The notes below the pieces were generated by a model that was given only the letters and a program-made list of their open reading frames with translations, made no database searches and was not told the DNA's origin. Positions 17,989 to 27,014 of a DNA stretch of 64,000 nucleotides are shown here, one piece after another. Position numbers and translations under genes: made by a program. Origin of the DNA: Paenibacillus aquistagni (GTDB taxonomy: Bacteria > Bacillota > Bacilli > Paenibacillales > Paenibacillaceae). The stretch is taken from NCBI RefSeq assembly GCF_900177815.1, contig NZ_FXAZ01000001.1, forward strand, positions 1,736,001-1,800,000. Direction: 5' to 3'. The number at the start of each line of letters is the position of its first letter. Within the stretch, counting starts at the first letter, position 1.

Positions 17989-19944
17989 CTAGGAATCACG
18001 AAATTGCTTTTTAATCTTATGCAAATAGCCCTGTCTTACCGCAATCAAGTAAAGAAATTGCACCATCATATATCCAAATATTACTACCGAAGAATACCCT
18101 ATTATATTGGTATACAACAAATTGCTCAGCGTCTTCATCGCAAAGATCGTATGGATGCTCGCAATGAGACAAGGCAGGAAGAATATGATTCCTACTTGAA
18201 CCGTGATCACTTTCCTGACTTCCTTCATGGATAGCCCTATATGAAGCAGTGAGGTGTAATACTTCACATCTCGCTGCAGATCAGTCATGATCTTGAAGGT
18301 CAGGATACTGCCGCATGCAATGTAGAACAAGGTACCCATCATCATGCTAAGTACAATCGCAAGCGAGGTCACATATTCAACATCCGACAGTTCCCTGACG
18401 CGGCTTCTTAGATTATAGGAGCGATCCCCCGCTAATTCTTCGAGCTTCTCAATAAGTGGGAGATTGCGCTTGGAATCCTTCCACTCAAAATTGTACAGCT
18501 GCATAATCGAATCGGTAGGAGACGAACCTTCCACTTGCTTCATGTCATCATTTGAAACAACCAAAAGCAAGGGTCTTGTTACTTCAGTGGACAATAGAAG
18601 CTGACGTCCCCTCCCTTGAATCTCAAAGGTATAGACCGGGCCATCCTCTGTCACTCTGACATGCTGTGTCTTGGATCTGATTCTTCTCTGTTCATCAGGT
18701 GACATAAATTGTTCTTCGCTATATATGGATTGATCCACCCAGTATGCCTCTCCCTTATGAATGGGTGAGAGAGCTGGATAATGAAGCGCCGCAGCTAAAC
18801 GATTGTACTCCTCTAAACTAATCAAGGTCACGGAACGATTAAAGTTCGGGTCTTTCATGATTTCAGCGGTGATTACCTGTGCTTCATAGAGCGATGTTAT
18901 CTCATGACCGTAATCCTGGGCGGTCTTTTTCACCTTATCAATCGGAATGGGAAGCTCCTCCTCCCCTTGTGTCCACATCATAAGGTCAAAAGGATTCGAA
19001 AGCATGGCGGAATGCTGGTACCCTTTATTGAAGGCAAAAAAGGTCGAGGTGCCCGATAATACAAACGAACAGAGCATCGTAATAACAAACAGAACCCCTG
19101 CGTTCTCTCTAAGACGATGGATGGCGCGCGTTACATGCAGGAGCGTCTTCCCCTTATAGTACAAAGGCTTGATGCGCTTGATGCTGCTTAGCAGCGCATA
19201 GCTGACATGAGAGAACAAGAAGTATGTTCCAATGCTAGTCAACAGCACAGTAGGAACGAATACAATGAAAACAGACCACAGGTTTGCTTTATAGGCGAGC
19301 AAGTAACCCCACCCTATACATCCAATGCCGATTAAGGTAAAAAGCCACTTGAAGGCAGGAGCGTGCCTCTGTTCCCTGCGCGGCTTCAACAGCTCAATAA
19401 TAGAGGCCTTGCCGATGACACGAATGCTGATCAGCGCCACGATGAAGAACAGCAGGCTGTAGCCATATACGGTCGACAAGATCGCATTTTTGGATAAATA
19501 AAAGGACATTGGAACCTCTGCCCCAAGCAGCTTCGACATGACCATTAAGAACAGCTTCAAGAACAAGGCACCCGTTACAATGCCTGAAGCGATCGCGAGA
19601 ATCGCAATCGCCATTTGCTCATAGATCATCATTCGACGAATCTGCCACTTCGTCATGCCAAAGAGAGTGAGCAATCCAAACTCCTTGCGTCTAGAATGAA
19701 CAAAGGACTTGCTTGAATATAACGTAAACAAAACAGCAAAAGTCATGATCATCACTTCACAAGCATAAAGCATCGCACTTAACGAAGAGCCGCTAGGAAT
19801 GCGGTCTCCAATCACATCCGGATGATGCGTGTAGGAGGAATATAAGAAGGAGATCATCACAGAGAACATGCAGCTTAGAAAATAAGCGCTGTATCGCTGC
19901 CAGCTCTCTACAATATTTTTAATGGCGAGGCGTCGAAAGGTCAT
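17989..19944 (-). CDS. BceB-type ABC transporter permease (FtsX-like)
   Basis: 651 residues, matching the BceB size. Ten membrane segments are expected: four in the first 230 residues, two more around 275-300, and the rest near the C-terminus. A large extracellular domain lies at about residues 310-510. The two FtsX domains flank it. This family removes cell-wall-targeting peptide antibiotics such as bacitracin from their lipid targets and passes flux information to an intramembrane-sensing kinase. Its start lies 26 bases inside the ATPase gene, so the two are translationally coupled. Confidence 0.93.
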   Translation of the reverse strand: MTFRRLAIKNIVESWQRYSAYFLSCMFSVMISFLYSSYTHHPDVIGDRIPSGSSLSAMLYACEVMIMTFAVLFTLYSSKSFVHSRRKEFGLLTLFGMTKWQIRRMMIYEQMAIAILAIASGIVTGALFLKLFLMVMSKLLGAEVPMSFYLSKNAILSTVYGYSLLFFIVALISIRVIGKASIIELLKPRREQRHAPAFKWLFTLIGIGCIGWGYLLAYKANLWSVFIVFVPTVLLTSIGTYFLFSHVSYALLSSIKRIKPLYYKGKTLLHVTRAIHRLRENAGVLFVITMLCSFVLSGTSTFFAFNKGYQHSAMLSNPFDLMMWTQGEEELPIPIDKVKKTAQDYGHEITSLYEAQVITAEIMKDPNFNRSVTLISLEEYNRLAAALHYPALSPIHKGEAYWVDQSIYSEEQFMSPDEQRRIRSKTQHVRVTEDGPVYTFEIQGRGRQLLLSTEVTRPLLLVVSNDDMKQVEGSSPTDSIMQLYNFEWKDSKRNLPLIEKLEELAGDRSYNLRSRVRELSDVEYVTSLAIVLSMMMGTLFYIACGSILTFKIMTDLQRDVKYYTSLLHIGLSMKEVRKVITVQVGIIFFLPCLIASIHTIFAMKTLSNLLYTNIIGYSSVVIFGYMMVQFLYLIAVRQGYLHKIKKQFRDS

Positions 19945-20728
19945 CGAAGCTGCCTCCTAACAAGCTTAGCGTATCCAATATTTTCTGAAAAAAAGCCTGA
20001 CGATGGCTTCCTTTTCGGATTTCCGTAAATAATCGTCCATCCTTTATAAAGATCACTCGCTTGCAATAGCTCGCAGCGAAGGGATCATGGGTTACAATCA
20101 ATATCGTACGCTTCTGAGCCTCATTCATGTCTTCAAGCGCCTGCATGACATCTTTGGCTGATTTGGAATCCAGATTCCCTGTCAGCTCATCGGCCAGCAG
20201 CAGGCTCGGTTGATGAATCATCGCTCTAGCGATCGCTGTGCGCTGCATCTGGCCTCCTGATACTTCATAGGTCCGTTTATCGAGAATCGATTCAATGCCT
20301 AGCCAAGCGGACATCTCCTGCACTTTGGCTTCGATCTCACGGGCAGAGGTGCGTTCAAGCGCGAGCGGCAGCAGGATATTCTCCTTTATTGTCAGCGTGT
20401 CAAGCAAGTTGAAATCTTGGAAGACATAGCCTAAGGCGTGCCTTCTAAACAGAGCCAGCTTCCGATCAGACAGCACCGCTGGATTGACATCATTAATGTA
20501 CACTTGTCCAGCCGTCGGCTTGTCAATCGTTGCCAATATATTAAGCAAGGTCGTCTTCCCGCTTCCTGACGGACCCATAATGCCGACAAATTCCCCCTCT
20601 TGAACCTCTAGGTGAATATCTTGGAGTGCGGTATACGTCCGTCTTTTTTTGTTGCCATATATTTTGGTTACTTGTTCTGCTCGAAGAACCGTGCTGATCG
20701 GACTCACTCCCTTTCTAGTCAGTGTCAC
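19919..20728 (-). CDS. BceA-type ABC transporter ATPase
   Basis: 269 residues. Walker A is GPSGSGKTT; the Q-loop is FQDFNLLD. The signature is VSGGQMQR, a usual variant of LSGGQ in MacB-like ATPases. Walker B is LLLADELTGNLD, and the H-loop is IVTHD. It pairs with the FtsX-like permease encoded downstream. The GTG start at 20728 overlaps the kinase stop by four bases. The C-terminal 30 residues after the ABC domain are an unassigned extension overlapping the permease start. Confidence 0.93.
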   Translation of the reverse strand: MTLTRKGVSPISTVLRAEQVTKIYGNKKRRTYTALQDIHLEVQEGEFVGIMGPSGSGKTTLLNILATIDKPTAGQVYINDVNPAVLSDRKLALFRRHALGYVFQDFNLLDTLTIKENILLPLALERTSAREIEAKVQEMSAWLGIESILDKRTYEVSGGQMQRTAIARAMIHQPSLLLADELTGNLDSKSAKDVMQALEDMNEAQKRTILIVTHDPFAASYCKRVIFIKDGRLFTEIRKGSHRQAFFQKILDTLSLLGGSFDDLSTPRH

Positions 20729-21795
20729 CCCATAACATGCTTGTGTAGGCTATCGCCAGTAAACGTTACCGTAAATTCCGTACCTTCATGCAGCACAGAA
20801 GATACTTGAATGGCATGCCCTAACCGGCCGCATACCTGTCTTACAAGATAAAGGCCCATCCCTGTGGCATCGCCTTCTCTGCGTCCGTTCTCCCCTGTGA
20901 AGAAGGGGTCGAAGATTCTTGGAATATCCTGCTCTGCAATGCCAATTCCCTCGTCCTTTACATGAAGGAGCACTGAATTCCCCTTCTTCTCAATCGTAAA
21001 CAGCAGCGTCTTGGAACCCTCTTTCTCACGAGAATACTTAATCGCATTGGTGACAAGCTGCGTTAGAATGAATGCCAGCCACTTGCTGTCGCTTTCGACC
21101 ATGACATCATCCCCCACGATCTTAGGAAAGATATGCTGGCGGATCAGCAGCTTCTTGTGCTGATTGAGCACCTGCCTGACCACATGGCTCAAGGATAGCT
21201 GACTAACATTCAAATCCATCTCAAACTTGTCCAACCGTGCGGTAGACAGCATGAGTTCAAGCCCTCTCGTCAAGCGTTCCGTCTCCTCCTGCACGCTTTG
21301 CAGCAGCTCCTCCGTCTCTGTCTTCGACATTGGGGTAGGCGGCTGCTGCGTAATCAGATGCAGAACAGATACCGGCGTCTTCATATGATGCACCCATTGG
21401 TTTGTAAAATGAACATGCTGCTCACGTTGCTTGCGCATCATCAGCAGCTCATTCATAAAGGCATGGTATTGTCTGTTCAGAAGCTCATGAATAACCTTCT
21501 GCTCTCCGGTAACAGGATGCTGAAGATACAAGTTCAGTTCAATCTCGTCCCGGTTCTCTGATTGTCTTGCGCTTTTTATTTCGCGAAACCATGCCCGTTG
21601 ATACAAAAAATCAAACAAAAGCCCTCCTGTAAGCACGCAGGCACCAAGGACAAAGCAGTACGTGATGCTGGCACCACGGACAAATTCCCGTCCTGTTGAG
21701 AGATCAAGATAGATAACAAGAAAGCTTAAGGAAAGCGAGATGAGCCACGTAATAATAAGAATAATACGGTCTTTCACATATTGGTGAAAGCTCAT
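20725..21795 (-). CDS. BceS-type intramembrane-sensing histidine kinase
   Basis: 356 residues. Two membrane helices at about 10-30 and 42-65 are joined by only about ten residues outside, so no extracellular sensor exists. The H-box is WVHHMKTPVSVLH, and HATPase motifs include NAIKYSREK, DEGIGI and GMGLYL. Such kinases read the state of the partner ABC transporter rather than the antibiotic itself. The gene is coupled by four-base overlaps with both the regulator and the ATPase gene. Confidence 0.93.
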   Translation of the reverse strand: MSFHQYVKDRIILIITWLISLSLSFLVIYLDLSTGREFVRGASITYCFVLGACVLTGGLLFDFLYQRAWFREIKSARQSENRDEIELNLYLQHPVTGEQKVIHELLNRQYHAFMNELLMMRKQREQHVHFTNQWVHHMKTPVSVLHLITQQPPTPMSKTETEELLQSVQEETERLTRGLELMLSTARLDKFEMDLNVSQLSLSHVVRQVLNQHKKLLIRQHIFPKIVGDDVMVESDSKWLAFILTQLVTNAIKYSREKEGSKTLLFTIEKKGNSVLLHVKDEGIGIAEQDIPRIFDPFFTGENGRREGDATGMGLYLVRQVCGRLGHAIQVSSVLHEGTEFTVTFTGDSLHKHVMG

Positions 21796-22511
21796 GACAA
21801 TGAACTCTCCTCAGCCCAAGTCATCAGCAGGCGATAACCCTGTCCACGAATGGTTTCAATCGCCTTCTCAATGCCTAGCTCTTCAAGCTTCTTACGAACT
21901 CTCGTTACGTTTACGGTCAAGGTATTGTCATCGACAAAGTCGACATCATCCCATAAGGTCTCAAGCAAGGTCTCTCTCGATACGATCTGATCAACCCGAT
22001 CCATCAAGCAGGCCAGCAGCAGCGCTTCATTCTTCGTCAGATCGATGCGCTTCTCCTTCCATTCTAAGGTATTCTTCGCCCGATGCAGGATAAGCCCCTG
22101 CAGGCTCAGCTCCTCCCCACTGCCTTCACTTGCTCGAACTGCATACTCACCATACGCACGACGAAGCACGCTCTTGACCTTGGCAAGCAGCACATCAAGA
22201 TGAAACGGCTTCGTAATAAAGTCGTCTCCCCCGTTCTCGATCGCCATCACCTGGTCCATTTCGCCTGTTCGAGCCGATACAAAAATAATCGGCGCATTCG
22301 TCTCCTGGCGGAATTGGCGGCACCAATAGAAGCCATCATAAGCAGGAAGGTGGATATCAAGCAGAATCAGATCCGGCTTGATCTGAAGCAGGTCCTGCTT
22401 CAAGTCTTTGAAGTCCATGGCCCGCGATACTTCATATTCATATTTCTCCAAGGATGATTGCAGAATGGATGCAATCTTGTCATCATCCTCGACGATCATG
22501 ATCTTATACAT
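21792..22511 (-). CDS. BceR-type response regulator (OmpR family)
   Basis: 239 residues. The receiver has EDDD at 8-11, phospho-acceptor D52 in LLDIHLP and lysine in TKPFHLDVLL. The C-terminal winged helix ends with RGQGYRL. It is the first gene of a four-gene regulator-kinase-ATPase-permease operon, an order in which regulator and transporter are co-transcribed, unlike B. subtilis where the transporter has its own promoter. No clear promoter consensus was found in 22512-22640. Confidence 0.93.
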   Translation of the reverse strand: MYKIMIVEDDDKIASILQSSLEKYEYEVSRAMDFKDLKQDLLQIKPDLILLDIHLPAYDGFYWCRQFRQETNAPIIFVSARTGEMDQVMAIENGGDDFITKPFHLDVLLAKVKSVLRRAYGEYAVRASEGSGEELSLQGLILHRAKNTLEWKEKRIDLTKNEALLLACLMDRVDQIVSRETLLETLWDDVDFVDDNTLTVNVTRVRKKLEELGIEKAIETIRGQGYRLLMTWAEESSLS

Positions 22512-22644
22512 GTAATCATTCCTCCATCAGCAAGCATCTATCTACCTGACGATTGAACCCTTCCGCATCCCTTCAGTCCATCTTAATATACACGGATGCT
22601 TGAAGACTTAACCCTATGTACATCTTGAAATGCCGGCATCACCT

Positions 22645-22681
22645 AATAGAAGCCCCATTCGCATGGAAAGGGGCTTCTATT
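22645..22681 (-). terminator. Terminator after degV
   Basis: A perfect 12-bp stem AATAGAAGCCCC (22645-22656) with GGGGCTTCTATT (22670-22681) and a 13-base loop. It separates the DegV gene from the Bce operon downstream on the same strand. Confidence 0.85.
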
Positions 22682-22757
22682 GTCAGATAGGATACAATTA
22701 CGACTAACGCATGTTAATCATATCATCATACCTGTTCACTAATCTTCAATGAATGGA

Positions 22758-23621
22758 TTATTCATAATCCTTGCTTGCGTCCTGAAAAGCGATCAGAATC
22801 CCGCCTTCACCCGCATAGGTGCCAATCACTGGCCCCATATTGAGATACAAGACATTCTCAAACGGATATTTCTCCATGAGATTGCTCATAAACTGCTTCG
22901 CGCGCTCCTCGCAATTCGAGTGAGCCAGCGCGATCAGGCTGCGGTCTGCATACTGCCAAGCGTCGCCAACCTTATCGATCATGCGCTTTAATACACGCTG
23001 TGTGCCGCGAACCTTTTCAACCACTTCAATCGCACCTTCATCACTTGCCTGCATCAATATCTTGATATTGAGCATCGAAGCTACTGTTCCCTTCAGACGG
23101 CTCATGCGCCCGCCTTTGACCACATTCTCTAGGGTATCCAAGGAGAAATATGTTCTCGTCTGCTTCACGCACTCCTTAAGCTTCTCCTGAAGCTCGTGGA
23201 AGCTATGACCCGCCTTAGAGAGAAGGGCTGCCTTCACCGCAAGGAAGCCAAGGCCAGCAGAGGCTGTTCTTGAATCAATTACCTCTATTTTATTCGTGTA
23301 GCCTTCTTCTTCGTACATATCTTTAGCCATTAGAGCATGGTTATAAGTGCTGCTAAGCTGAGATGTTACACACAAGACAAGGATATCCTTAGACGGATCC
23401 AAGGATTTGTAAATATTATAAAAGTCGCCAGGAGACGGACTTGAGGTCTTGGGAAGTTCTTCTGAATCTCTCATCTTTTGATAGAACAGATCGGTATTCA
23501 TCGAAGAATCATACGTCTCGCTTCCAAAGTGAATATGGAGCGGCACAATGGAAATGCCAAGCTGATGAATGATCTCGGTGGACAAATCGGAGTTGCCGTC
23601 GGTAATAATTTGGATGGTCAT
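22758..23621 (-). CDS. DegV family fatty-acid-binding protein
   Basis: 287 residues from the ATG at 23621, which has GGAG six bases upstream; the ATG at 23633 contains that ribosome site and is less likely. It starts with the DegV signature ITDGNSDLS and has TSSPSPGDFYNIY near 60 and the ligand loop VTSQLSSTYN near 90; KGGRMSRLKGT lies near 165. Family members bind a fatty acid and act as the FakB partner of the kinase FakA, which is not in this window. A second member lies at 36692-37555. Confidence 0.9.
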   Translation of the reverse strand: MTIQIITDGNSDLSTEIIHQLGISIVPLHIHFGSETYDSSMNTDLFYQKMRDSEELPKTSSPSPGDFYNIYKSLDPSKDILVLCVTSQLSSTYNHALMAKDMYEEEGYTNKIEVIDSRTASAGLGFLAVKAALLSKAGHSFHELQEKLKECVKQTRTYFSLDTLENVVKGGRMSRLKGTVASMLNIKILMQASDEGAIEVVEKVRGTQRVLKRMIDKVGDAWQYADRSLIALAHSNCEERAKQFMSNLMEKYPFENVLYLNMGPVIGTYAGEGGILIAFQDASKDYE

Positions 23622-23767
23622 GTCATTCTCCATTCTAATCTAGGTTAGTGTTAAACCCTCTATACGCTGTTCGCTTCATTATATAGGGCGAATCTCCCCT
23701 CTGACAATGACTAAATGCAGGGAGTACAAGGGTTGAGCCTCATTTGTGACACGATCGTTAACTCCTC

Positions 23768-24085
23768 TTAACCATCCTTATGATATCGCTTCATTAATTT
23801 ATGTTTATGCGCTTCAAGAATTTGATCCAAGGTCAAATCATACATGTTGGCAAGGATCATGATATTACCCATCACATCGCCAAGCTCTTCGACGAGCTCC
23901 TGCTTCTGCTCTTCAGAAGAACGAAGAGACTCATCCGGTCTGTCTCTGCCGATCTCAATCGTTCGCACAGCTCTTGCGGTCTCTCCAACCTCTTCCATCA
24001 AAAATCCTACTCGTTCAAATGGGCCGTATTGCGACCAGCCGCGCTCTTTATAAAACTGATGAATCCAATCTTGAGTTGTTGTCAT
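23768..24085 (-). CDS. MazG-like nucleotide pyrophosphohydrolase
   Basis: 105 residues, a single MazG domain. The metal-binding pattern is EEVGE in the first helix pair and ELGDVMGN in the second, as in all-alpha NTP pyrophosphatases that hydrolyse (d)NTPs to (d)NMPs. Its small size suggests a homotetrameric or dimeric house-cleaning enzyme; the substrate is not predictable. It is divergent from the thioesterase gene. Confidence 0.85.
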   Translation of the reverse strand: MTTTQDWIHQFYKERGWSQYGPFERVGFLMEEVGETARAVRTIEIGRDRPDESLRSSEEQKQELVEELGDVMGNIMILANMYDLTLDQILEAHKHKLMKRYHKDG

Positions 24086-24301
24086 TCTTCTTCCACCCTC
24101 TTTATCTTATCACTGCTCGAATAGATGAACGGCGAGTCTTCTCCTTTATCATACCATAATTTGCACATCAGCTTGACATGGATCATCGGGGAGAATGAGA
24201 AGGGTTCTATACCGCACTGTGTTACAATTGTTATGTTCAGCACCCATTGGATGCACTATAATAAGGTTTCGAACACGAACGGAAGAGAGGATTTTAACAT
24301 C

Positions 24302-24844
24302 ATGATTCAAGAACAACCTGCATCTTTGACCAAAGAGACCAAGACATGCAAGGAATCCCGCGTATTTAGAACGGGACGAGTGTTCCCTAATGATATGAAC
24401 AACCATAAAACACTGTTCGGAGGCAAGCTCATGAGCCTGATTGACGAGGTGGCTTCCATCTCAGCTATGCGCCATTGCCGGACAGGCGTTGTTACCGCCT
24501 CGACAGACTCCGTCGACTTTCTCCGCCCCATTCATCAAATGGATTCTGTCTGCTTGGAATCTTTTGTTACATATACAGGACATACGAGCATCGAAGTATT
24601 TGTGAAGGTGATCGCGGAAAATTTATTATCTGGCGAACGTGTCGTCGCTGCAACCTCCTTTATTACTTTTGTCGCACGGGATGCTGACGGCACGCCAACA
24701 GCCGTTCCGCGCGTTATCCCTGAGACTGATGAGGAGCAGCTATTGCACGAAGGCGGCAGCAGACGCTCTGAGTTTCGCAAGGAACGCAGACGCAGCAGCA
24801 AGCTGCTCGCTTCTCAGCTTACGACGGATAAGTATTGGGACTAA
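24302..24844 (+). CDS. Acyl-CoA thioesterase, hotdog fold (YkhA type)
   Basis: 180 residues from the ATG at 24302, preceded by AGAGAGG. A longer in-frame extension to 24125 lacks a ribosome site and family similarity. The hotdog motif is PNDMNNHKTLFGGKLMSLID, followed by ASTDSVDFLRPI and ATSFITFVA. It probably hydrolyses medium or branched acyl-CoA in the cytoplasm. The C-terminal 35 residues are highly charged (RRSEFRKERRRSSK) and lie outside the hotdog domain. Confidence 0.88.
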   Translation: MIQEQPASLTKETKTCKESRVFRTGRVFPNDMNNHKTLFGGKLMSLIDEVASISAMRHCRTGVVTASTDSVDFLRPIHQMDSVCLESFVTYTGHTSIEVFVKVIAENLLSGERVVAATSFITFVARDADGTPTAVPRVIPETDEEQLLHEGGSRRSEFRKERRRSSKLLASQLTTDKYWD

Positions 24845-24854
24845 GCACAAATTA

Positions 24855-24883
24855 AAAACGGCTGCTGATCTTCATCAGCAGCC
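24855..24883 (-). terminator. Terminator between thioesterase and HxlR genes
   Basis: GGCTGCTGAT (24860-24869) pairs perfectly with ATCAGCAGCC (24874-24883) around CTTC. A GTTTTT tail is present on the minus side, so it mainly serves the HxlR gene and possibly both. Confidence 0.85.
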
Positions 24884-24923
24884 GCCTGACACTAACCTTA
24901 TCCAAAGCGCCTCAATTTGCAGG

Positions 24924-25307
24924 TTACTTGCTCGCAGTCGTGTCATGGTTTTCTTTTTCATTACAGCAAGATATGGACAAATCTTGATCGTCATCAACCC
25001 AAGTGCTTGCCCACTCTTGAATCGCTGTCATGACAGGCTCAAGAGCTTGGCCTTTGGTCGTAAGCGAATATTCAATCCTTACCGGGGTCTCCGGATACAC
25101 GTTGCGCTCCACGATGCCAGCGCTCTCCAAGTCTTTCATTCGCTCACTCAACATCTTATCACTCATAGTTGGGATCAGTGCAGAGATGTCCTTGAACCGT
25201 TTTGGACCGCTAAGCAAACCTTGAATCAGCAAGCCATTCCAACGCTTGCCGAGAATGCAAAATGCAGCTTCAAATCGAGGACACATGCCAGAGTGGTTAT
25301 GTTCCAT
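24924..25307 (-). CDS. HxlR family transcriptional regulator
   Basis: 127 residues from the ATG at 25307 (GGAGGG eight bases before). It has a typical HxlR winged helix: CPRFEAAFCILGKRWNGLLI at the start, GPKRFKDISALIPTMSDKML as the helix-turn-helix, and a Y-S-L-T wing. The conserved N-terminal cysteine of redox-sensing members such as YodB/HypR is present (about residue 9), and a CC pair sits near the C-terminus (ISCCNEKE). It is divergent from the ribokinase gene, with an operator-like palindrome in its own promoter. Confidence 0.9.
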   Translation of the reverse strand: MEHNHSGMCPRFEAAFCILGKRWNGLLIQGLLSGPKRFKDISALIPTMSDKMLSERMKDLESAGIVERNVYPETPVRIEYSLTTKGQALEPVMTAIQEWASTWVDDDQDLSISCCNEKENHDTTASK

Positions 25308-25328
25308 CACTTCATCCCTCCTTCATAA

Positions 25329-25345
25329 ACTTACTAAATGTAAGT
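25329..25345 (-). promoter_or_regulatory. HxlR-type operator overlapping the gene's -10 box
   Basis: ACTTAC-TAAAT-GTAAGT, a perfect 6-5-6 palindrome resembling sites bound by HxlR regulators. On the minus strand its edge overlaps TATACT (25349-25344), a plausible -10 box, 37-42 bases upstream of the start codon. Autorepression is inferred. Confidence 0.6.
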
Positions 25346-25479
25346 ATATAGATTTTACCATATCTTTTCGGAAAAATAAAGTTTCTATCGCTACAGTATC
25401 ATACCTTCATATTCTTTGTTAAGATAGAACCCAACGATAACGGAAGAGACGTTTTCAATGCGTAAAGGAGAATGAAGCA

Positions 25480-26481
25480 ATGAATGCATCACAAGTAGAA
25501 GCGAGCAGCCCATCTCGGGTTGAACATAACCTAACAGAGCCCGTTATTGTTGTCGTTGGCAGTCTGAACATGGACCTCGTTACCGTCACGGATCATGTGC
25601 CCGATGCAGGAGAGACAGTGCTTGGCTCCTCCTTTCACACCTTCTGCGGGGGTAAAGGCGCCAATCAAGCGGTAGCGTGCGCCCGGCTTGGGGCTAAGGT
25701 GCATATGATTGGATGCATCGGCGATGACAGCTTCGGGCAGGACCTGCTTCACAATCTGGAAGCTGAAGGCATCGATTGCTCAGGCATTACTACAATTCAA
25801 GGGCAGTCCTCAGGCACAGCCGCAATCACGATCAATGAGCACGATAATCGCATCATCGTCGTCCCTGGAGCCAATGGAGAATTTACGGCCACTCTCGTCG
25901 AAAAACATAGGGAGCTGATTCAAGCAGCTGATCTCTTGCTTATGCAGCTGGAAGTGCCAATGGAAACCGTAAAAGCCGCTGCCTTCATCGCACAAGAGCA
26001 TCGCGTTCCTATTATGCTTAATCCCGCTCCTGCAGCTCCACTCGATGCTGCATGGATGGAGACCATCAACTGGTTTACGCCAAATGAGCACGAGCTCTCG
26101 ATCATGCTCGGTAATCAATTGAAGATGGAAACCGATTCCCCATCAGCGATGGAACACTGGGGAGCGCTGCTTGGAACTTGCCCTGAGCGAATCATCATGA
26201 CAAAAGGAGCCGACGGCGCCCTATGGACAACGGCTGATGGGCAGGTTCAGCATACAAAAGGCTTAAACGTTGAGGTGAAAGATACAACCGGCGCTGGCGA
26301 TACATTCAACGGCGCATTAGCTGTGTCTCTTGCTGAAGGGCGATCCTTGGAAGAAGCAGTCAAGCGTTCTGTCGCTGCTGGCGCATTATCGGTGACACGC
26401 TTTGGTGCTCAAGGCGGCATGCCAACTCGCACAGAGCTCGAAGCATTCCTGCAAACAGGAAAAACCTCTTCTTCGTCATAA
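25480..26481 (+). CDS. rbsK: Ribokinase (PfkB family)
   Basis: 333 residues. The N-terminal PfkB motif reads GSLNMDLV, and the substrate loop FCGGKGANQAVACARLG follows. The catalytic anion-hole motif is DTTGAGDTFNGA near residue 270. It phosphorylates D-ribose to ribose 5-phosphate with ATP and needs a monovalent cation. No ribose transporter or RbsR is adjacent, and it has its own ribosome site (AAAGGAGAA), so it appears monocistronic. A related sugar substrate cannot be excluded. About 20 extra N-terminal residues precede the domain. Confidence 0.88.
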   Translation: MNASQVEASSPSRVEHNLTEPVIVVVGSLNMDLVTVTDHVPDAGETVLGSSFHTFCGGKGANQAVACARLGAKVHMIGCIGDDSFGQDLLHNLEAEGIDCSGITTIQGQSSGTAAITINEHDNRIIVVPGANGEFTATLVEKHRELIQAADLLLMQLEVPMETVKAAAFIAQEHRVPIMLNPAPAAPLDAAWMETINWFTPNEHELSIMLGNQLKMETDSPSAMEHWGALLGTCPERIIMTKGADGALWTTADGQVQHTKGLNVEVKDTTGAGDTFNGALAVSLAEGRSLEEAVKRSVAAGALSVTRFGAQGGMPTRTELEAFLQTGKTSSSS

Positions 26482-26505
26482 CCTCCAATTCATCGGTATA
26501 GATAT

Positions 26506-26600
26506 AAGCATCTCTTGTTCAGATCTGCTTGTACAGAACGGCTGCTCTTGAAGCGAGCGAGTGTGCAAGTGATCCCATGCAGGTGAGATGCTTTTTCTTT
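26506..26600 (+). terminator. Long-loop terminator after the ribokinase gene
   Basis: AAGCATCTC (26506-26514) pairs with GAGATGCTT (26585-26593), followed by TTTCTTT. The 70-base loop has its own short stems (GTTC/GAAC and CTTG/CAAG). Confidence 0.6.
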
Positions 26601-27014
26601 GCCACTGCCAGAATATTCTCCATCTTAGCTATAGGCGTACCCAGGTCAAACCCCTTTCGGATAACTCTTCTTATCTCTTTTAGCCTTTACTTGTAAATCA
26701 ACGTCTTCTATTGCAATCCATGACCTTCACGAGCAACTCATCGTTTCCAAATCTACTTTTAAATTGCACATTCAATTAATAGAAGCATCACTCTAGCCTC
26801 CCGAAAAATTACACATAACCGTCATATAATCCCATTTGACCTTGCCATGTATTGCATGTACAGTAATACCTGTTATTCGAGTTTGCTTTATTACCAAAAA
26901 GCGAGGAAGCATAAAAGTCAAATGTGTGAACAACTTTTCATGATTGCACCATCCCTGCTCGATCATATTAGCTAGACTCGGATGTTTGATAGACAGCTTA
27001 GAGGAGAGAGAGAC
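26601..27014. other. Non-coding stretch before nhaC
   Basis: No convincing gene was found. A possible plus-strand promoter is TTGACC (26836-26841), 17 bases, TACAGT (26859-26864), which would give the nhaC transcript a leader of about 145 bases. No known riboswitch fold was recognised in that leader. Confidence 0.4.
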
